From JAFGBM01 sp964564915 (GTDB lineage Bacteria > Actinomycetota > Actinomycetes > Actinomycetales > Demequinaceae), in the NCBI GenBank assembly GCA_964564915.1, contig CAZMCU010000029.1:1-22105 (forward strand): a stretch of DNA of 22,105 nucleotides, given 5' to 3'. Shown here piece after piece: positions 15,292-22,105 of this stretch; within the stretch, counting starts at the first letter, position 1; each line of letters starts with the position of its first letter. The position numbers were made by a program, and so were the translations under genes. Below the pieces are notes generated by a model. That model was given only the letters and a program-made list of their open reading frames with translations. It did not search any database and was not told where the DNA came from.

Positions 15292-18200
15292 GTGCGCGGC
15301 GGTCTCTCCACAGATTCGCTCGACCCGTGGCGCGTCCCCGAGAAAGCGCGCCACGATCGTTCCGTGCGAATCAGTGTGGGAGACGACCGCGACCTCGCGG
15401 TGACCAGGGGAACACGACTCACGGACATCCGCCAGACCGTGGCGGGCCTCGGCTTCATCATGGGTCCCGTCGTCTGGTGCGGGGACGTCGCCCTCGATCC
15501 GCTTCATCCCGCGGGGACGTGGCCACTCGTCGAAGGCGCCCGACTCACGCCGGAGCCGGGGCCCCCGTGCGCTCCTCCTCGTGGCCCCGCGCTCGTGGTG
15601 ATCGCAGGTCCAGACGCGGGGGGCAGGGCGAACATTGGCGAGCGCGGGGTCGTCGTCGGGCGGGGGAGTTCCGCGGACCTCACCATCCGCGATCCCGCCG
15701 TCTCCCGGGTCCATGCCCTCGTCCGTGGTGGGGCGGACATCACCGTCTCCGACTTGGGCAGCGCCAACGGCACAAAGCGGCGGAGCGGAGACACGGAGCG
15801 CACCGTCGCGGGACACTCGACGATCGCTGTCGGGGACACGCTCACCCTCGGCACATCGATCGCTGCGGTCCTCGGAGTGGACGGGAACGGGAGGGACGAC
15901 CTTCCTCGAGAGTCGCCACGCCCCTCGTCTACGGGGGACCTTGCCACACGCCTAGCCCCCCTCGCGGGCTCCGTCCTCGGTGGCGTCGTGATCGCCTCGG
16001 TGACAGGGCGGTGGTACCTCGCGCTCCTCGGCTTGACCTACCCCCTTGTTGTCGTCGCGTCCACCCTCCTGCCCCGTCTGAGACGGCGACGGGATTTCTG
16101 GGACCTCTCCCTCGTTCCGTCCCTCCTTCCGGCTTCGCGAGAGGCGTGGACCACTGACCCCCCACGAGCCCTGGCGATCGTCGGTCGACGAACCGACATC
16201 CTCGGTTTCGCGCGTGCCGTCGTGCTTGCTCGCGGACGCCGCCCCCGATCACCGGGCTGGCACGAGCCCTGGATGCGATGGCTCGCGGAGGCGGATCCCC
16301 TCGACCCCGAGATCTGCTTCGTCGAATCCGGTGCCACGCCGTCGTGGTGCGACGTGAGCGTCGAGGTGTCTCCAGAGGGCTGCACGCTACGACGCTCCGG
16401 TCGCACTCGTGCGCTTCCCACCGTGAGGATCGGGGAACGCTCCGCGGACGCGCTCGCACGGTCACTCGCGGGCGAGTCAGCAGCCGAAGCCCTCCCGCCG
16501 CGCCTACGGTGGGCGGACATCGCGACCACCTCGCCACCGTTACCGGTGCCGGGACCCCGACGACTCACGACCCCACTCGGCGTGACGAGAAGCGGTACCT
16601 TCTCCCTCGACCTGGATGCTCACGGGCCTCACATCCTCGTCGCGGGGACGACGGGCTCGGGGAAGTCCGGGCTCCTGGAGACCCTCATCCTCGGACTCGC
16701 GCACCGCTACCCGCCCTCCGACCTCGCGATGGCACTCATCGATTTCAAGGGCGGAGCCGGTATTCGGACGTGCGTTGGCCTCCCGCACGTGTGCGGAGTC
16801 CTCACCGATCTCGATCCCCATCTCGCCCGGCGCGCGCTCGAGGCCCTCGCCCGCGAAATCGAGGATCGCAAAGGGGCTCTCGCTCAGGCAGGCCACGGGT
16901 CGTTCCACGAATGGGAAGCGGCGGGAGGGGCCCCTCCTCGGCTCCTGGTCGTCGCGGACGAATACCAGGAACTCGTCGCCCACTATCGGGAGTTCGTCCC
17001 GGATCTCGCGCGGCTCGCGGCCCAAGGTCGATCCCTCGGCCTTCACCTCGTCCTGGCCACCCAACGGCCCGCGGGAGCCGTCACACCGGACATCCGCGCC
17101 AACGTCGGAACCACCGTCGCGCTCCGGGTCGCCTCCGACGCGGAGTCACGCGACCTCATCGGCACGCCAGAAGCCTCGACCTTCCCGCTCGACACCCCCG
17201 GTCGCGCCATCGTCGTCACGGGTTCGGTGCGAACCACCATCCAGGTGGCCCTACCCTGTGCCGTCGCGACACCCCGGGTGAGGGAGTGGGGCCAGCACGA
17301 CGATCCGGCTGGCGCCGCTCAGAACATGGCGGACGGCGCGAGTGCGCGTTGGCGGGAGATCCCTGCCCCCACCGCCCTCTGGCTCGATCCCCTTCCCCCC
17401 GACCTTGGGGAAGGGGTGTGCTCGTCGCCGGCCCCACCGCCCGATTCTCTCGTTCCCGACGAACGCGAACGGACCACCATCGACGCGATGTGGCTGGGAC
17501 GGGCGGACCTTCCCGCCGAGCGCCTCCAACCCGATGTCACATGGGACCCACGATCCGGTCCCCTCATCATCGCGGGACCCCCTCGATCGGGACGCACGTC
17601 CGTTCTCCGCCTCCTGTCCCTCCAGGCGCACGATCACGGGCTACGGCCGGTGTGGCTCCCCTCCGATCCACGGGAGGCGGCGCGCACCATCGCTCTCCTT
17701 CCTCGCAATCCCGCGACCCTCCTCATCGTCGACGACGCACAGCGCGCCCTCACGTGCCTTGCTGACGTCGATCGGGGAGCTCCCGCCGACTCCCTCATCG
17801 CGCTCCTGGCCTCCGGATCCCCTGTCGCCCTCGCCCTGCCCCTCTCCGGGCCTCATCGCCTCGCAACCCACGCTTCCGCGCGCCTCGTATTCGCAGGAGG
17901 AGAGTCCTCAGACGACGCGGCATGGTCCGTCCCCCGCTCCCTCCATGGCCTCGCTCCTTCCCCCGGTCGGGCACGGTTCGGCGTCGCCGGACGGTGGTGC
18001 GAGTGCCAGGTTGGCCGGGCGTCGACGGCATCGGATGAACGTCTCGTCGCCCCTCTCCCCCTCCGCGTATCCCCCGCCGACCTCGATTCCATGCACCGGG
18101 ATACCGATCCCGCGACTCGATCCGATCTCCCCGGTATGGTCGTCGGTGTCGGTGGCGACAACGCCCGACCGGTTTCGCTCGATCCCCACCGCCCCGTTCT

Positions 18201-18486
18201 CCTCGTCGGTCCCCCGGGCCCACCGAGGGACGTGGCCGAGGCCTCCCTGGCGTCCTCCGCGGCACGAGCGGGTCTCGTCATCGACGTTCACGTCGTCGAT
18301 AGCGCCCTCGTCGCACCGAGGGACCTTGCCTCTCCCAACGTCGTCCTTGCCGAACCCTCGCTGCGTTCGGCCCGAGAAGCCTTTCGGGGCGATCTCGATG
18401 GCCTTATCGACCCGCGCCCTCCCGAGGGAAGGGTCCTCCTGGTGTCGGGCTCGCACGCGCTGACGGTTCAACTCGCGCTTCCCTAG
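15292..18486 (+). CDS. FHA and FtsK/SpoIIIE multi-ATPase protein, EssC/EccC-like
   Basis: Read from GTG 15292 the protein has 1064 residues. Order of parts: a possible ubiquitin-like N-terminal domain (25-90); an FHA phosphothreonine-binding domain (about 118-185; GRGSSADL, SRVH, LGSANGT); one or two membrane helices (about 224-260); a complete FtsK-type ATPase with Walker A GTTGSGKS (452-459), Walker B LLVVADEYQE (551-560) and LATQRPAG (588-595); a second ATPase with GPPRSGRTS (762-770) and LLIVDDAQ (810-817); and a third module with a degenerate P-loop GPPGPPRDV (973-981) that lacks the Lys-Ser/Thr. This resembles type VII secretion ATPases, especially Firmicute EssC with its FHA domains. 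No WXG100 or other ESX gene is in the window. GTG 15364 is an alternative start, just before the first conserved strand. The gene follows the GtrA fusion by 10 bp. Confidence 0.8.
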   Translation: MRGGLSTDSLDPWRVPEKARHDRSVRISVGDDRDLAVTRGTRLTDIRQTVAGLGFIMGPVVWCGDVALDPLHPAGTWPLVEGARLTPEPGPPCAPPRGPALVVIAGPDAGGRANIGERGVVVGRGSSADLTIRDPAVSRVHALVRGGADITVSDLGSANGTKRRSGDTERTVAGHSTIAVGDTLTLGTSIAAVLGVDGNGRDDLPRESPRPSSTGDLATRLAPLAGSVLGGVVIASVTGRWYLALLGLTYPLVVVASTLLPRLRRRRDFWDLSLVPSLLPASREAWTTDPPRALAIVGRRTDILGFARAVVLARGRRPRSPGWHEPWMRWLAEADPLDPEICFVESGATPSWCDVSVEVSPEGCTLRRSGRTRALPTVRIGERSADALARSLAGESAAEALPPRLRWADIATTSPPLPVPGPRRLTTPLGVTRSGTFSLDLDAHGPHILVAGTTGSGKSGLLETLILGLAHRYPPSDLAMALIDFKGGAGIRTCVGLPHVCGVLTDLDPHLARRALEALAREIEDRKGALAQAGHGSFHEWEAAGGAPPRLLVVADEYQELVAHYREFVPDLARLAAQGRSLGLHLVLATQRPAGAVTPDIRANVGTTVALRVASDAESRDLIGTPEASTFPLDTPGRAIVVTGSVRTTIQVALPCAVATPRVREWGQHDDPAGAAQNMADGASARWREIPAPTALWLDPLPPDLGEGVCSSPAPPPDSLVPDERERTTIDAMWLGRADLPAERLQPDVTWDPRSGPLIIAGPPRSGRTSVLRLLSLQAHDHGLRPVWLPSDPREAARTIALLPRNPATLLIVDDAQRALTCLADVDRGAPADSLIALLASGSPVALALPLSGPHRLATHASARLVFAGGESSDDAAWSVPRSLHGLAPSPGRARFGVAGRWCECQVGRASTASDERLVAPLPLRVSPADLDSMHRDTDPATRSDLPGMVVGVGGDNARPVSLDPHRPVLLVGPPGPPRDVAEASLASSAARAGLVIDVHVVDSALVAPRDLASPNVVLAEPSLRSAREAFRGDLDGLIDPRPPEGRVLLVSGSHALTVQLALP

Positions 18487-18511
18487 ACGGCGCCCCGCAC
18501 TCGACGCTCCG

Positions 18512-18537
18512 CTCCCCGCGCGCTTTCGCGGTGGGAG
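18512..18537 (+). terminator. Hairpin after the FtsK/FHA gene, possible terminator
   Basis: CTCCC-CGCG pairs with CGCG-(GT)-GGGAG around the loop CGCTTT, giving about 9 bp with a 2-nt bulge, 25 nt after the stop codon. It is followed by AAATTCCC, so there is no U-tract. It may end the gtrA-ftsK transcript or be a weak pause site. Confidence 0.35.
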
Positions 18538-18558
18538 AAATTCCCTAAATATCCTCGG

Positions 18559-18576
18559 GTTACACCCTTGTCATCC
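18559..18576. promoter_or_regulatory. Second copy of the whiB-associated motif, upstream of whiB1
   Basis: The sequence GTTACACCCTTGTCATCC matches the motif over the whiB2 promoter at 15 of 18 positions; TTACACCC and the trailing ATCC are unchanged. The dyad is imperfect here (4 of 7 arm positions). It lies about 105 nt before the whiB1 ATG. TGTCAT inside it could serve as a -10 box as in whiB2, but no -35 box is seen. I found no other copy in the window's intergenic regions by eye. Confidence 0.5.
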
Positions 18577-18604
18577 GCCGCGAAGCATGAGAACCTGGAA
18601 AACC

Positions 18605-18632
18605 GAGGCTGGAGATCGAATCTCCCCGCCTC
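18605..18632 (+). promoter_or_regulatory. Stem-loop in the probable whiB1 leader
   Basis: GAGGC-T-GGAGAT, loop CGA, ATCTCC-CC-GCCTC form an 11-bp stem with a small internal loop. It lies between the motif at 18559 and the whiB1 ribosome binding site. It has no U-tract after it, so it reads as a leader structure rather than a terminator. No known riboswitch family was recognised. The rest of 18487-18680 shows nothing else convincing. Confidence 0.4.
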
Positions 18633-18680
18633 TCCCTCGACGGTGAGGCCATCCTCAATCTCGTTCTCAAGGAGTAACCC

Positions 18681-18935
18681 ATGGACTGGCGCGAACGCGC
18701 AGCGTGCCTCGACGTTGACGACCCGGAACTGTTTTTCCCCATCGGAAACACCGGGCCAGCGCTCGAGCAACTGGAGCGCGCCCGCGAAGTGTGCCACGCG
18801 TGCACCGTCCGCGAGGTTTGCCTCGCTTGGGCGATGGAACACAACCAGGATTCCGGCGTCTGGGGTGGCCTGTCGGAAGACGAACGGCGCTCCCTCAAGC
18901 GTCGCGCCGCCCGCGCCCGTCGCGCCGCGAAGTAG
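18681..18935 (+). CDS. whiB1: WhiB-family transcription factor, WhiB1 type
   Basis: This 84-residue protein starts MDWRERAACLDVDDPELFFPIGNTGPALEQLERAREVC and is plainly the WhiB1 group. The [4Fe-4S] ligands are C9, C38, C41 and C47, followed by the DSGVWGGLSEDERRSLKRR turn and a basic tail of Arg/Ala/Lys. In M. tuberculosis WhiB1 is essential, its cluster reacts with nitric oxide, and it binds the C-terminal region of sigma-A. AAGGAG lies 6 nt before the ATG. A leader of about 100 nt with a stem-loop and a motif shared with whiB2 lies upstream. It is convergent with pdtaS, the same arrangement as Rv3219/Rv3220c. Confidence 0.96.
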   Translation: MDWRERAACLDVDDPELFFPIGNTGPALEQLERAREVCHACTVREVCLAWAMEHNQDSGVWGGLSEDERRSLKRRAARARRAAK

Positions 18936-18945
18936 GTCTCGGCAA

Positions 18946-18962
18946 CGGGCGGACGACGCCCG
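18946..18962. terminator. Short stem-loop between convergent whiB1 and pdtaS
   Basis: CGGGCG, loop GACGA and CGCCCG form a 6-bp GC-only stem within the 30-bp gap between the two stop codons. There is no U-tract on either strand. Its position suggests a weak two-way terminator. Confidence 0.35.
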
Positions 18963-18965
18963 AAC

Positions 18966-20414
18966 TCACCTCGCACTCCCAACGTTGACCGTTACGTCAA
19001 CCTCGCTTCCGACCGGTACGGTACGCCATTCGAGCGATCCCCCCAGTTCGTTCTCTACGAGCGTCGTGACGATTTGCGCCCCCAGCCCCGACGGCTTGGA
19101 TTGAATCCCCACGCCGTCATCCGCGATCACGACGTGGAGCAGGTCGCCGTCCCGCGTCGCTCTCACTGTGACGGTGCCCGTCTGCCGACCCTCGAATCCG
19201 TGTTCGACGGCATTCGTCACGAGTTCGGTCACGACGAGCACCAGGGACGACGCCGCGGGCGCGGGAATGAGGCCGAAGTCTCCCTCCCGCACGATCTTCA
19301 CCCTGACGTTCGGCGTCGCGACATCGGCGACCATTCGCACGCTCCTCGTGACGAGATCGTCGAAGTTCACGAGTTCGTCGAGTGCTCCGGAGAGCGTCTC
19401 GTGCACCAGAGCGATCGTCGAAACCCTCCGCATCGCCTCGGCGAGCGCCGCCTTCGCCTCCGGAGCCTCCACCCGCCGGCTCTGCAACCGCAGCAGCGCG
19501 GCGACCGTCTGAAGGTTGTTCTTTACCCGGTGGTGGATCTCCCGGATCGTCGCGTCCTTCGTGATGAGTTCGCGCTCCCGCCGACGCAGTTCGGAAACGT
19601 CGCGCACGAGCAGGAGGGCACCGGTCCGCGTTCCGTGATTGAGGATAGGAATCGCCTGAAGCGAAAGGCACCCCCCATTCGCCTCAAGGTCGGTTCGCCA
19701 CGCGGCACGCCCCATGACCACCATGGCGAGGGTCTCGTCGATCGTTCCCTTGTCCGACACCACCTCGTTCGTGATGCGCGGTAGTGAACGCCCCACGATG
19801 GTCCCCGTGACGCCGAGCCGGTGGAAGCACGACAGGGCGTTCGGACTCGCGTAGGTGGCGTGACCCTGATCGTCCATCCGGATGATCCCGTCGCCGACAC
19901 GCGGGGCACCTCTCCGGGGACCGGTGACCGATGTCGGCATGGGGAACTCTCCCCTCACGATCATCTCGAGAAGTTCGTCCGCCGCCCCCTTGTAGTTCAG
20001 CTCCAGTCGGCTCGACGATCGCGACACCGCTTGCGAAACCTCTCGGGTCAAGACAGCGATCGCCTTGCCGTCCATGACGATCGGCAACGCGTCTTCCCTC
20101 ACGGCATAGTGCTCGTCCCACCGGGGTTCCCGTGTCGCCACCAGAGTCATCTCCTCCAGGGCTCGTCGCAGCGACGCGACCCTCCCCGGCATCGCAAAGG
20201 TGTCGACGACGTCGTCCTGGTGAACGGTCGGCCCCGTCTGTGGTCGACACTGGGCGATCGCGACGAAACGATCCCCCACGGGCCGCCACATAACGAGGTC
20301 GGCGAAGGACAGGTCGGCGATGACCTGCCAGTCCGACGAAAGGAGGGCAAGCCACTCTGCCTCGGCATCCGAGATGGGCCCGTGCCGCTCCGCCCGTTCC
20401 CGTAGCGTTGCCAT
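18966..20414 (-). CDS. pdtaS: PdtaS-type sensor histidine kinase (GAF-PAS-HisKA_2-HATPase)
   Basis: This is a 482-residue cytosolic kinase with no membrane helix. The N-terminal GAF-like domain is at about 20-150 and a PAS domain at about 170-275. The phosphoacceptor helix EIHHRVKNNLQTVAALLRLQSRR (292-314, H294/H295) is the HisKA_2 type. The ATPase domain has the N box TELVTNAVEHG (396-406), DDGVGI (432-437) and GLGAQIV (443-449). PdtaS phosphorylates PdtaR, an ANTAR protein that acts on RNA, and in mycobacteria it responds to nitric oxide and metals. No pdtaR is in the window. The start is ATG 20414, with TAGGCT 6 nt upstream and no Shine-Dalgarno. It is divergent from the DUF2505 gene and convergent with whiB1. 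Confidence 0.94.
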   Translation of the reverse strand: MATLRERAERHGPISDAEAEWLALLSSDWQVIADLSFADLVMWRPVGDRFVAIAQCRPQTGPTVHQDDVVDTFAMPGRVASLRRALEEMTLVATREPRWDEHYAVREDALPIVMDGKAIAVLTREVSQAVSRSSSRLELNYKGAADELLEMIVRGEFPMPTSVTGPRRGAPRVGDGIIRMDDQGHATYASPNALSCFHRLGVTGTIVGRSLPRITNEVVSDKGTIDETLAMVVMGRAAWRTDLEANGGCLSLQAIPILNHGTRTGALLLVRDVSELRRRERELITKDATIREIHHRVKNNLQTVAALLRLQSRRVEAPEAKAALAEAMRRVSTIALVHETLSGALDELVNFDDLVTRSVRMVADVATPNVRVKIVREGDFGLIPAPAASSLVLVVTELVTNAVEHGFEGRQTGTVTVRATRDGDLLHVVIADDGVGIQSKPSGLGAQIVTTLVENELGGSLEWRTVPVGSEVDVTVNVGSAR

Positions 20415-20420
20415 ACGACC

Positions 20421-20426
20421 AGCCTA
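20421..20426 (-). promoter_or_regulatory. Putative leaderless -10 box of pdtaS
   Basis: On the minus strand TAGGCT is followed by GGTCGT and then the ATG. No ribosome binding site lies between them. Confidence 0.45.
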
Positions 20427-20443
20427 GGGTAGGAGGTTCCCGG

Positions 20444-20449
20444 TACTCT
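20444..20449 (+). promoter_or_regulatory. Putative -10 box of the DUF2505-ABC run
   Basis: TACTCT lies 21 nt before the ATG at 20471, which predicts a start near 20456 and a short leader with GGAGGAG (20462-20468). This gene thus has an ordinary leader, unlike the divergent pdtaS. Confidence 0.4.
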
Positions 20450-20470
20450 GATCTCAGAGACGGAGGAGCC

Positions 20471-20965
20471 ATGGAACTGGCAACGACGCACACCTTCGAA
20501 GCACCGCTCACGAAGGTAGCCGCGATGTACGCGAACGAGGAGTTCGCCCACAAACGCGGGTTGGCGACGGGGGCAACGGAGTGCGATGCCATCGTCGATG
20601 GCGACCCCTCCGGAGCATTCTCCGTTGCGATCCGTCGGGTTATGCCAACGGAGGGACTGCAACCCGAGTTCAAGCCATGGATCGGCCCGTCGATCACCGT
20701 TCGCTACACCGAGGCGTGGGAACCGCCTCGTACCGACAAGCGCGACGGCACCTTCGCCGTCGAGATCGTCGGCGCACCGGTCCGCGCGGCCGGGACCCTT
20801 TCGCTCACTCCGAACGGCGATCGCACGACCCTCGCTCTTGAGGGCACGGTCACGGCCAAATTGCCGTTTCTCGGAGCGCTCGTGACCCAAGCGGTGATCG
20901 ACGCCGTTGCGCAAGGGCTCGACCGAGAGTTTGCCGCGGGAGACGTTTGGCTTTCGACGACGTAA
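20471..20965 (+). CDS. DUF2505 family protein (START/SRPBCC-like)
   Basis: This 164-residue soluble protein starts MELATTHTFEAPLTKVAAMYANEEFAHKRG. That is the opening strand and helix of a polyketide-cyclase/START-like fold, with a final helix TQAVIDAVAQGLDREFAAGDVWL. The alternating strands (SITVRYTEAWEP, GTFAVEIVGAP, TTLALEGTVTAKLPFLG) agree with DUF2505. The family probably binds a small lipid or hydrophobic ligand, but none is known. A strong GGAGGAG ribosome binding site precedes the ATG. The ABC ATPase gene follows after 19 bp and is probably cotranscribed. Confidence 0.85.
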   Translation: MELATTHTFEAPLTKVAAMYANEEFAHKRGLATGATECDAIVDGDPSGAFSVAIRRVMPTEGLQPEFKPWIGPSITVRYTEAWEPPRTDKRDGTFAVEIVGAPVRAAGTLSLTPNGDRTTLALEGTVTAKLPFLGALVTQAVIDAVAQGLDREFAAGDVWLSTT

Positions 20966-20984
20966 GTCGCCAACGGATCTCACC

Positions 20985-21962
20985 ATGACGGAGTCACTTA
21001 TCGCACCATCGGTCGGGAACGGTGCCGACGCGCTCGTCGTCTGCGACAACCTCATCCACGCCTACCACGTGGGGAGCAAGGAGATTCCCGCGCTTCGAGG
21101 TTTCGACCTGCAGGTTGAGGCGGGCGAGATCGTTGCCATCGTGGGGCGGTCCGGCTCGGGAAAGTCGGCACTCCTCACCGTGCTCTCCGGCCGTGAGGAA
21201 CCCACGGGTGGTGCTGCACGGGTTGCCGGATGGGACCTTCGGAGGATGTCCCCAGCCGAACGCCAAACGTACCGCCAGACCGTCGTCGGATTCGTGCCGC
21301 AGGAGAGTGGCAGAAACCTCCTCCCTCACCAGACCGTGCGGGAGAACGTCATGCTTCCGATGGCATCGACAAGCCTTAAGCCTCGGGCCCGACTCGACCG
21401 TGCCACCCTCCTCCTCGATGCTATGGGAGTGGCGCCGCTTGCCAAGCGCCACCCCGACCACCTTTCGAGTGGCGACCAGCAACGCGTGGCGATCGCCGTG
21501 GCCCTCGCTAACCAACCTCAGATCCTCTTGGTCGATGAGCCGAGCGAGGACCTCGACTCTGCGACGGGAGACGCGGTCATCGAGGTACTGCGGAGCGTGA
21601 ACCGCGACCTGGGCGTCACCGTCATCATCGCGACTCGTGACTCAACCGTTTCGGGGCGAGTGAGGACCGTAGCCATCCGCGACGGGCGTGCGTCTTCCGA
21701 GACCAATCGCTACGCGGATCGGCCAACTCCGCTACCAGCATCCACGTATCCGCTGATCCCCGCGGCGAGCCCGACGCCTCGGGTTCACTTCACGGAAGCC
21801 CCCGCGCGTCCCGATCCCCGAGAGCAAGCCGCCATTGGTCATCCCCTTGTCGATCGGGTCATCGCCAACGAGGATCTCCCGATCGAAAACCACTACACCC
21901 CACGCGTTCCCCCACCGGACCCGTCCAAGGCGAACCAGAAGTCCCCGGGGCGTAAAAAGTAG
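20985..21962 (+). CDS. ABC transporter ATP-binding protein with altered signature and H-loop
   Basis: This 325-residue protein carries an ATPase domain of the MacB/LolD group (about 15-240). It has Walker A GRSGSGKS (54-61), Q-loop GFVPQESGRNLLPHQTVREN (Q106), signature LSSGDQQRVAIA (160-171) and Walker B LLVDEPSEDLDS (181-192, E185). Two positions depart from the norm: the signature is LSSGD rather than LSGGQ, and the H-loop reads IIATRDSTV, with R218 where a histidine is expected. Residues after about 240 form a Pro-rich, probably disordered tail ending in a basic stretch. No permease gene lies next to it in this window. It may be a degenerate or regulatory ATPase, or pair with a permease elsewhere. 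No strong Shine-Dalgarno is seen; it is likely coupled to DUF2505, 19 bp upstream. Confidence 0.88.
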   Translation: MTESLIAPSVGNGADALVVCDNLIHAYHVGSKEIPALRGFDLQVEAGEIVAIVGRSGSGKSALLTVLSGREEPTGGAARVAGWDLRRMSPAERQTYRQTVVGFVPQESGRNLLPHQTVRENVMLPMASTSLKPRARLDRATLLLDAMGVAPLAKRHPDHLSSGDQQRVAIAVALANQPQILLVDEPSEDLDSATGDAVIEVLRSVNRDLGVTVIIATRDSTVSGRVRTVAIRDGRASSETNRYADRPTPLPASTYPLIPAASPTPRVHFTEAPARPDPREQAAIGHPLVDRVIANEDLPIENHYTPRVPPPDPSKANQKSPGRKK

Positions 21963-21987
21963 TCATCGCATCGCGGCCCCCTACAGG

Positions 21988-22019
21988 CGAAGGGCCCCGG
22001 CGTAAACCGGGACCCTTCG
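21988..22019. terminator. Strong intrinsic terminator hairpin between the ABC gene and tRNA-fMet
   Basis: CGAAGGG pairs with CCCTTCG and CCCGG with CCGGG around the loop CGTAAA, with a single C/A mismatch: 12 paired bases in all. It lies 25 nt after the ABC stop and directly past the 3' end of the tRNA on the other strand, so it can serve both. The following U-run is short (TTCGT on the plus strand). Confidence 0.7.
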
Positions 22020-22023
22020 TTCG

Positions 22024-22097
22024 TAGCGGGGACAGGATTTGAACCTGCGACCTCCGGGTTATGAGCCCGGCGAGCTACCGAGCTGCTCCACCCCGCG
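22024..22097 (-). tRNA. Initiator tRNA-fMet (CAT anticodon)
   Basis: This is a 74-nt cloverleaf on the minus strand, starting CGCGGGGTGGAGCAGCTCGG. The anticodon loop CTCATAA closes with GGG/CCC pairs, and the first base C1 faces U72 without pairing. Both are marks of the initiator tRNA in actinobacteria. The T arm contains GGTTCAAATCC. The 3' CCA is not encoded. Only 8 bp remain before the window edge, so its promoter is not visible. Confidence 0.95.
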
Positions 22098-22105
22098 TCG
22101 GCGAA

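Noticed and set aside
18587..18646. 19-codon ORF (MRTWKTEAGDRISPPLPRR) in the whiB1 leader
   Set aside because: It has no ribosome binding site, and its bases are better explained by the stem-loop at 18605-18632.
1..22105. CRISPR arrays, insertion sequences, prophage genes or attachment sites
   Set aside because: No regularly spaced repeats, transposase or integrase motifs were seen. The tRNA at the right edge could be an integration site, but no repeat of its 3' end is present in the window.

Overview
The window is high-GC bacterial DNA with the gene families and gene order of an actinobacterium (class Actinomycetes). It holds two WhiB iron-sulphur proteins, a PdtaS-type sensor kinase, a DUF3499-phosphomannomutase-SAH hydrolase run, a LytR-CpsA-Psr protein, DUF5719, DUF2505 and an initiator tRNA with the usual C1/U72 mismatch. 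TGA, TAG and TAA all serve as stops. Several neighbourhoods match Mycobacterium tuberculosis from memory: whiB1/pdtaS (Rv3219/Rv3220c), the whiB2-metallopeptidase-DUF3499-manB-sahH stretch (Rv3260c to Rv3248c), and purE divergent from a GtrA gene (Rv3275c/Rv3277). I cannot name a genus. The gene set is chromosomal and core-like, with no sign of phage, IS or CRISPR.

Layout. 1-2143: the end of a DUF58 gene (+), then SpoIIM (-) and RDD (+), the usual companions of MoxR/DUF58 clusters. 2146-5423 (-): DUF3499, phosphomannomutase/phosphoglucomutase, then S-adenosylhomocysteine hydrolase. 5492-5893 (+): a small metallopeptidase-family protein with no HExxH motif. 5881-10685 (-): whiB2, a 1046-residue membrane glycosyltransferase and a DUF5719 secreted protein, the last two coupled by an ATGA overlap. 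10897-12149 (+): a possible 9-residue leader ORF and an LCP cell-wall ligase. 12172-12678 (-): purE. 12762-18486 (+): a GtrA-glycosyltransferase fusion, then an FHA/FtsK multi-ATPase protein resembling EssC/EccC of type VII secretion. 18681-18935 (+): whiB1, convergent with pdtaS (18966-20414, -). 20471-21962 (+): DUF2505 and an ABC ATPase with altered motifs. 22024-22097 (-): tRNA-fMet behind a strong hairpin.

Together the genes point to envelope building (sugar-phosphate supply, glycosyl transfer, lipid-linked sugar flipping, LCP ligation) alongside WhiB-controlled division and redox response, with methyl-cycle and purine steps. Genes are packed tightly: convergent stops abut at 282/283 and overlap at 5881-5893. 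Five starts have a TAnnnT hexamer 6-7 nt upstream and no good Shine-Dalgarno, which suggests leaderless transcripts.

The most interesting signal is an 18-bp motif, identical at 15 of 18 positions, upstream of both whiB genes (10726-10743 and 18559-18576). At whiB2 it is a near-perfect palindrome covering the -10 box. Other points for follow-up are the GtrA-glycosyltransferase fusion, the orphan EssC-like protein and the ABC ATPase that lacks its H-loop histidine.
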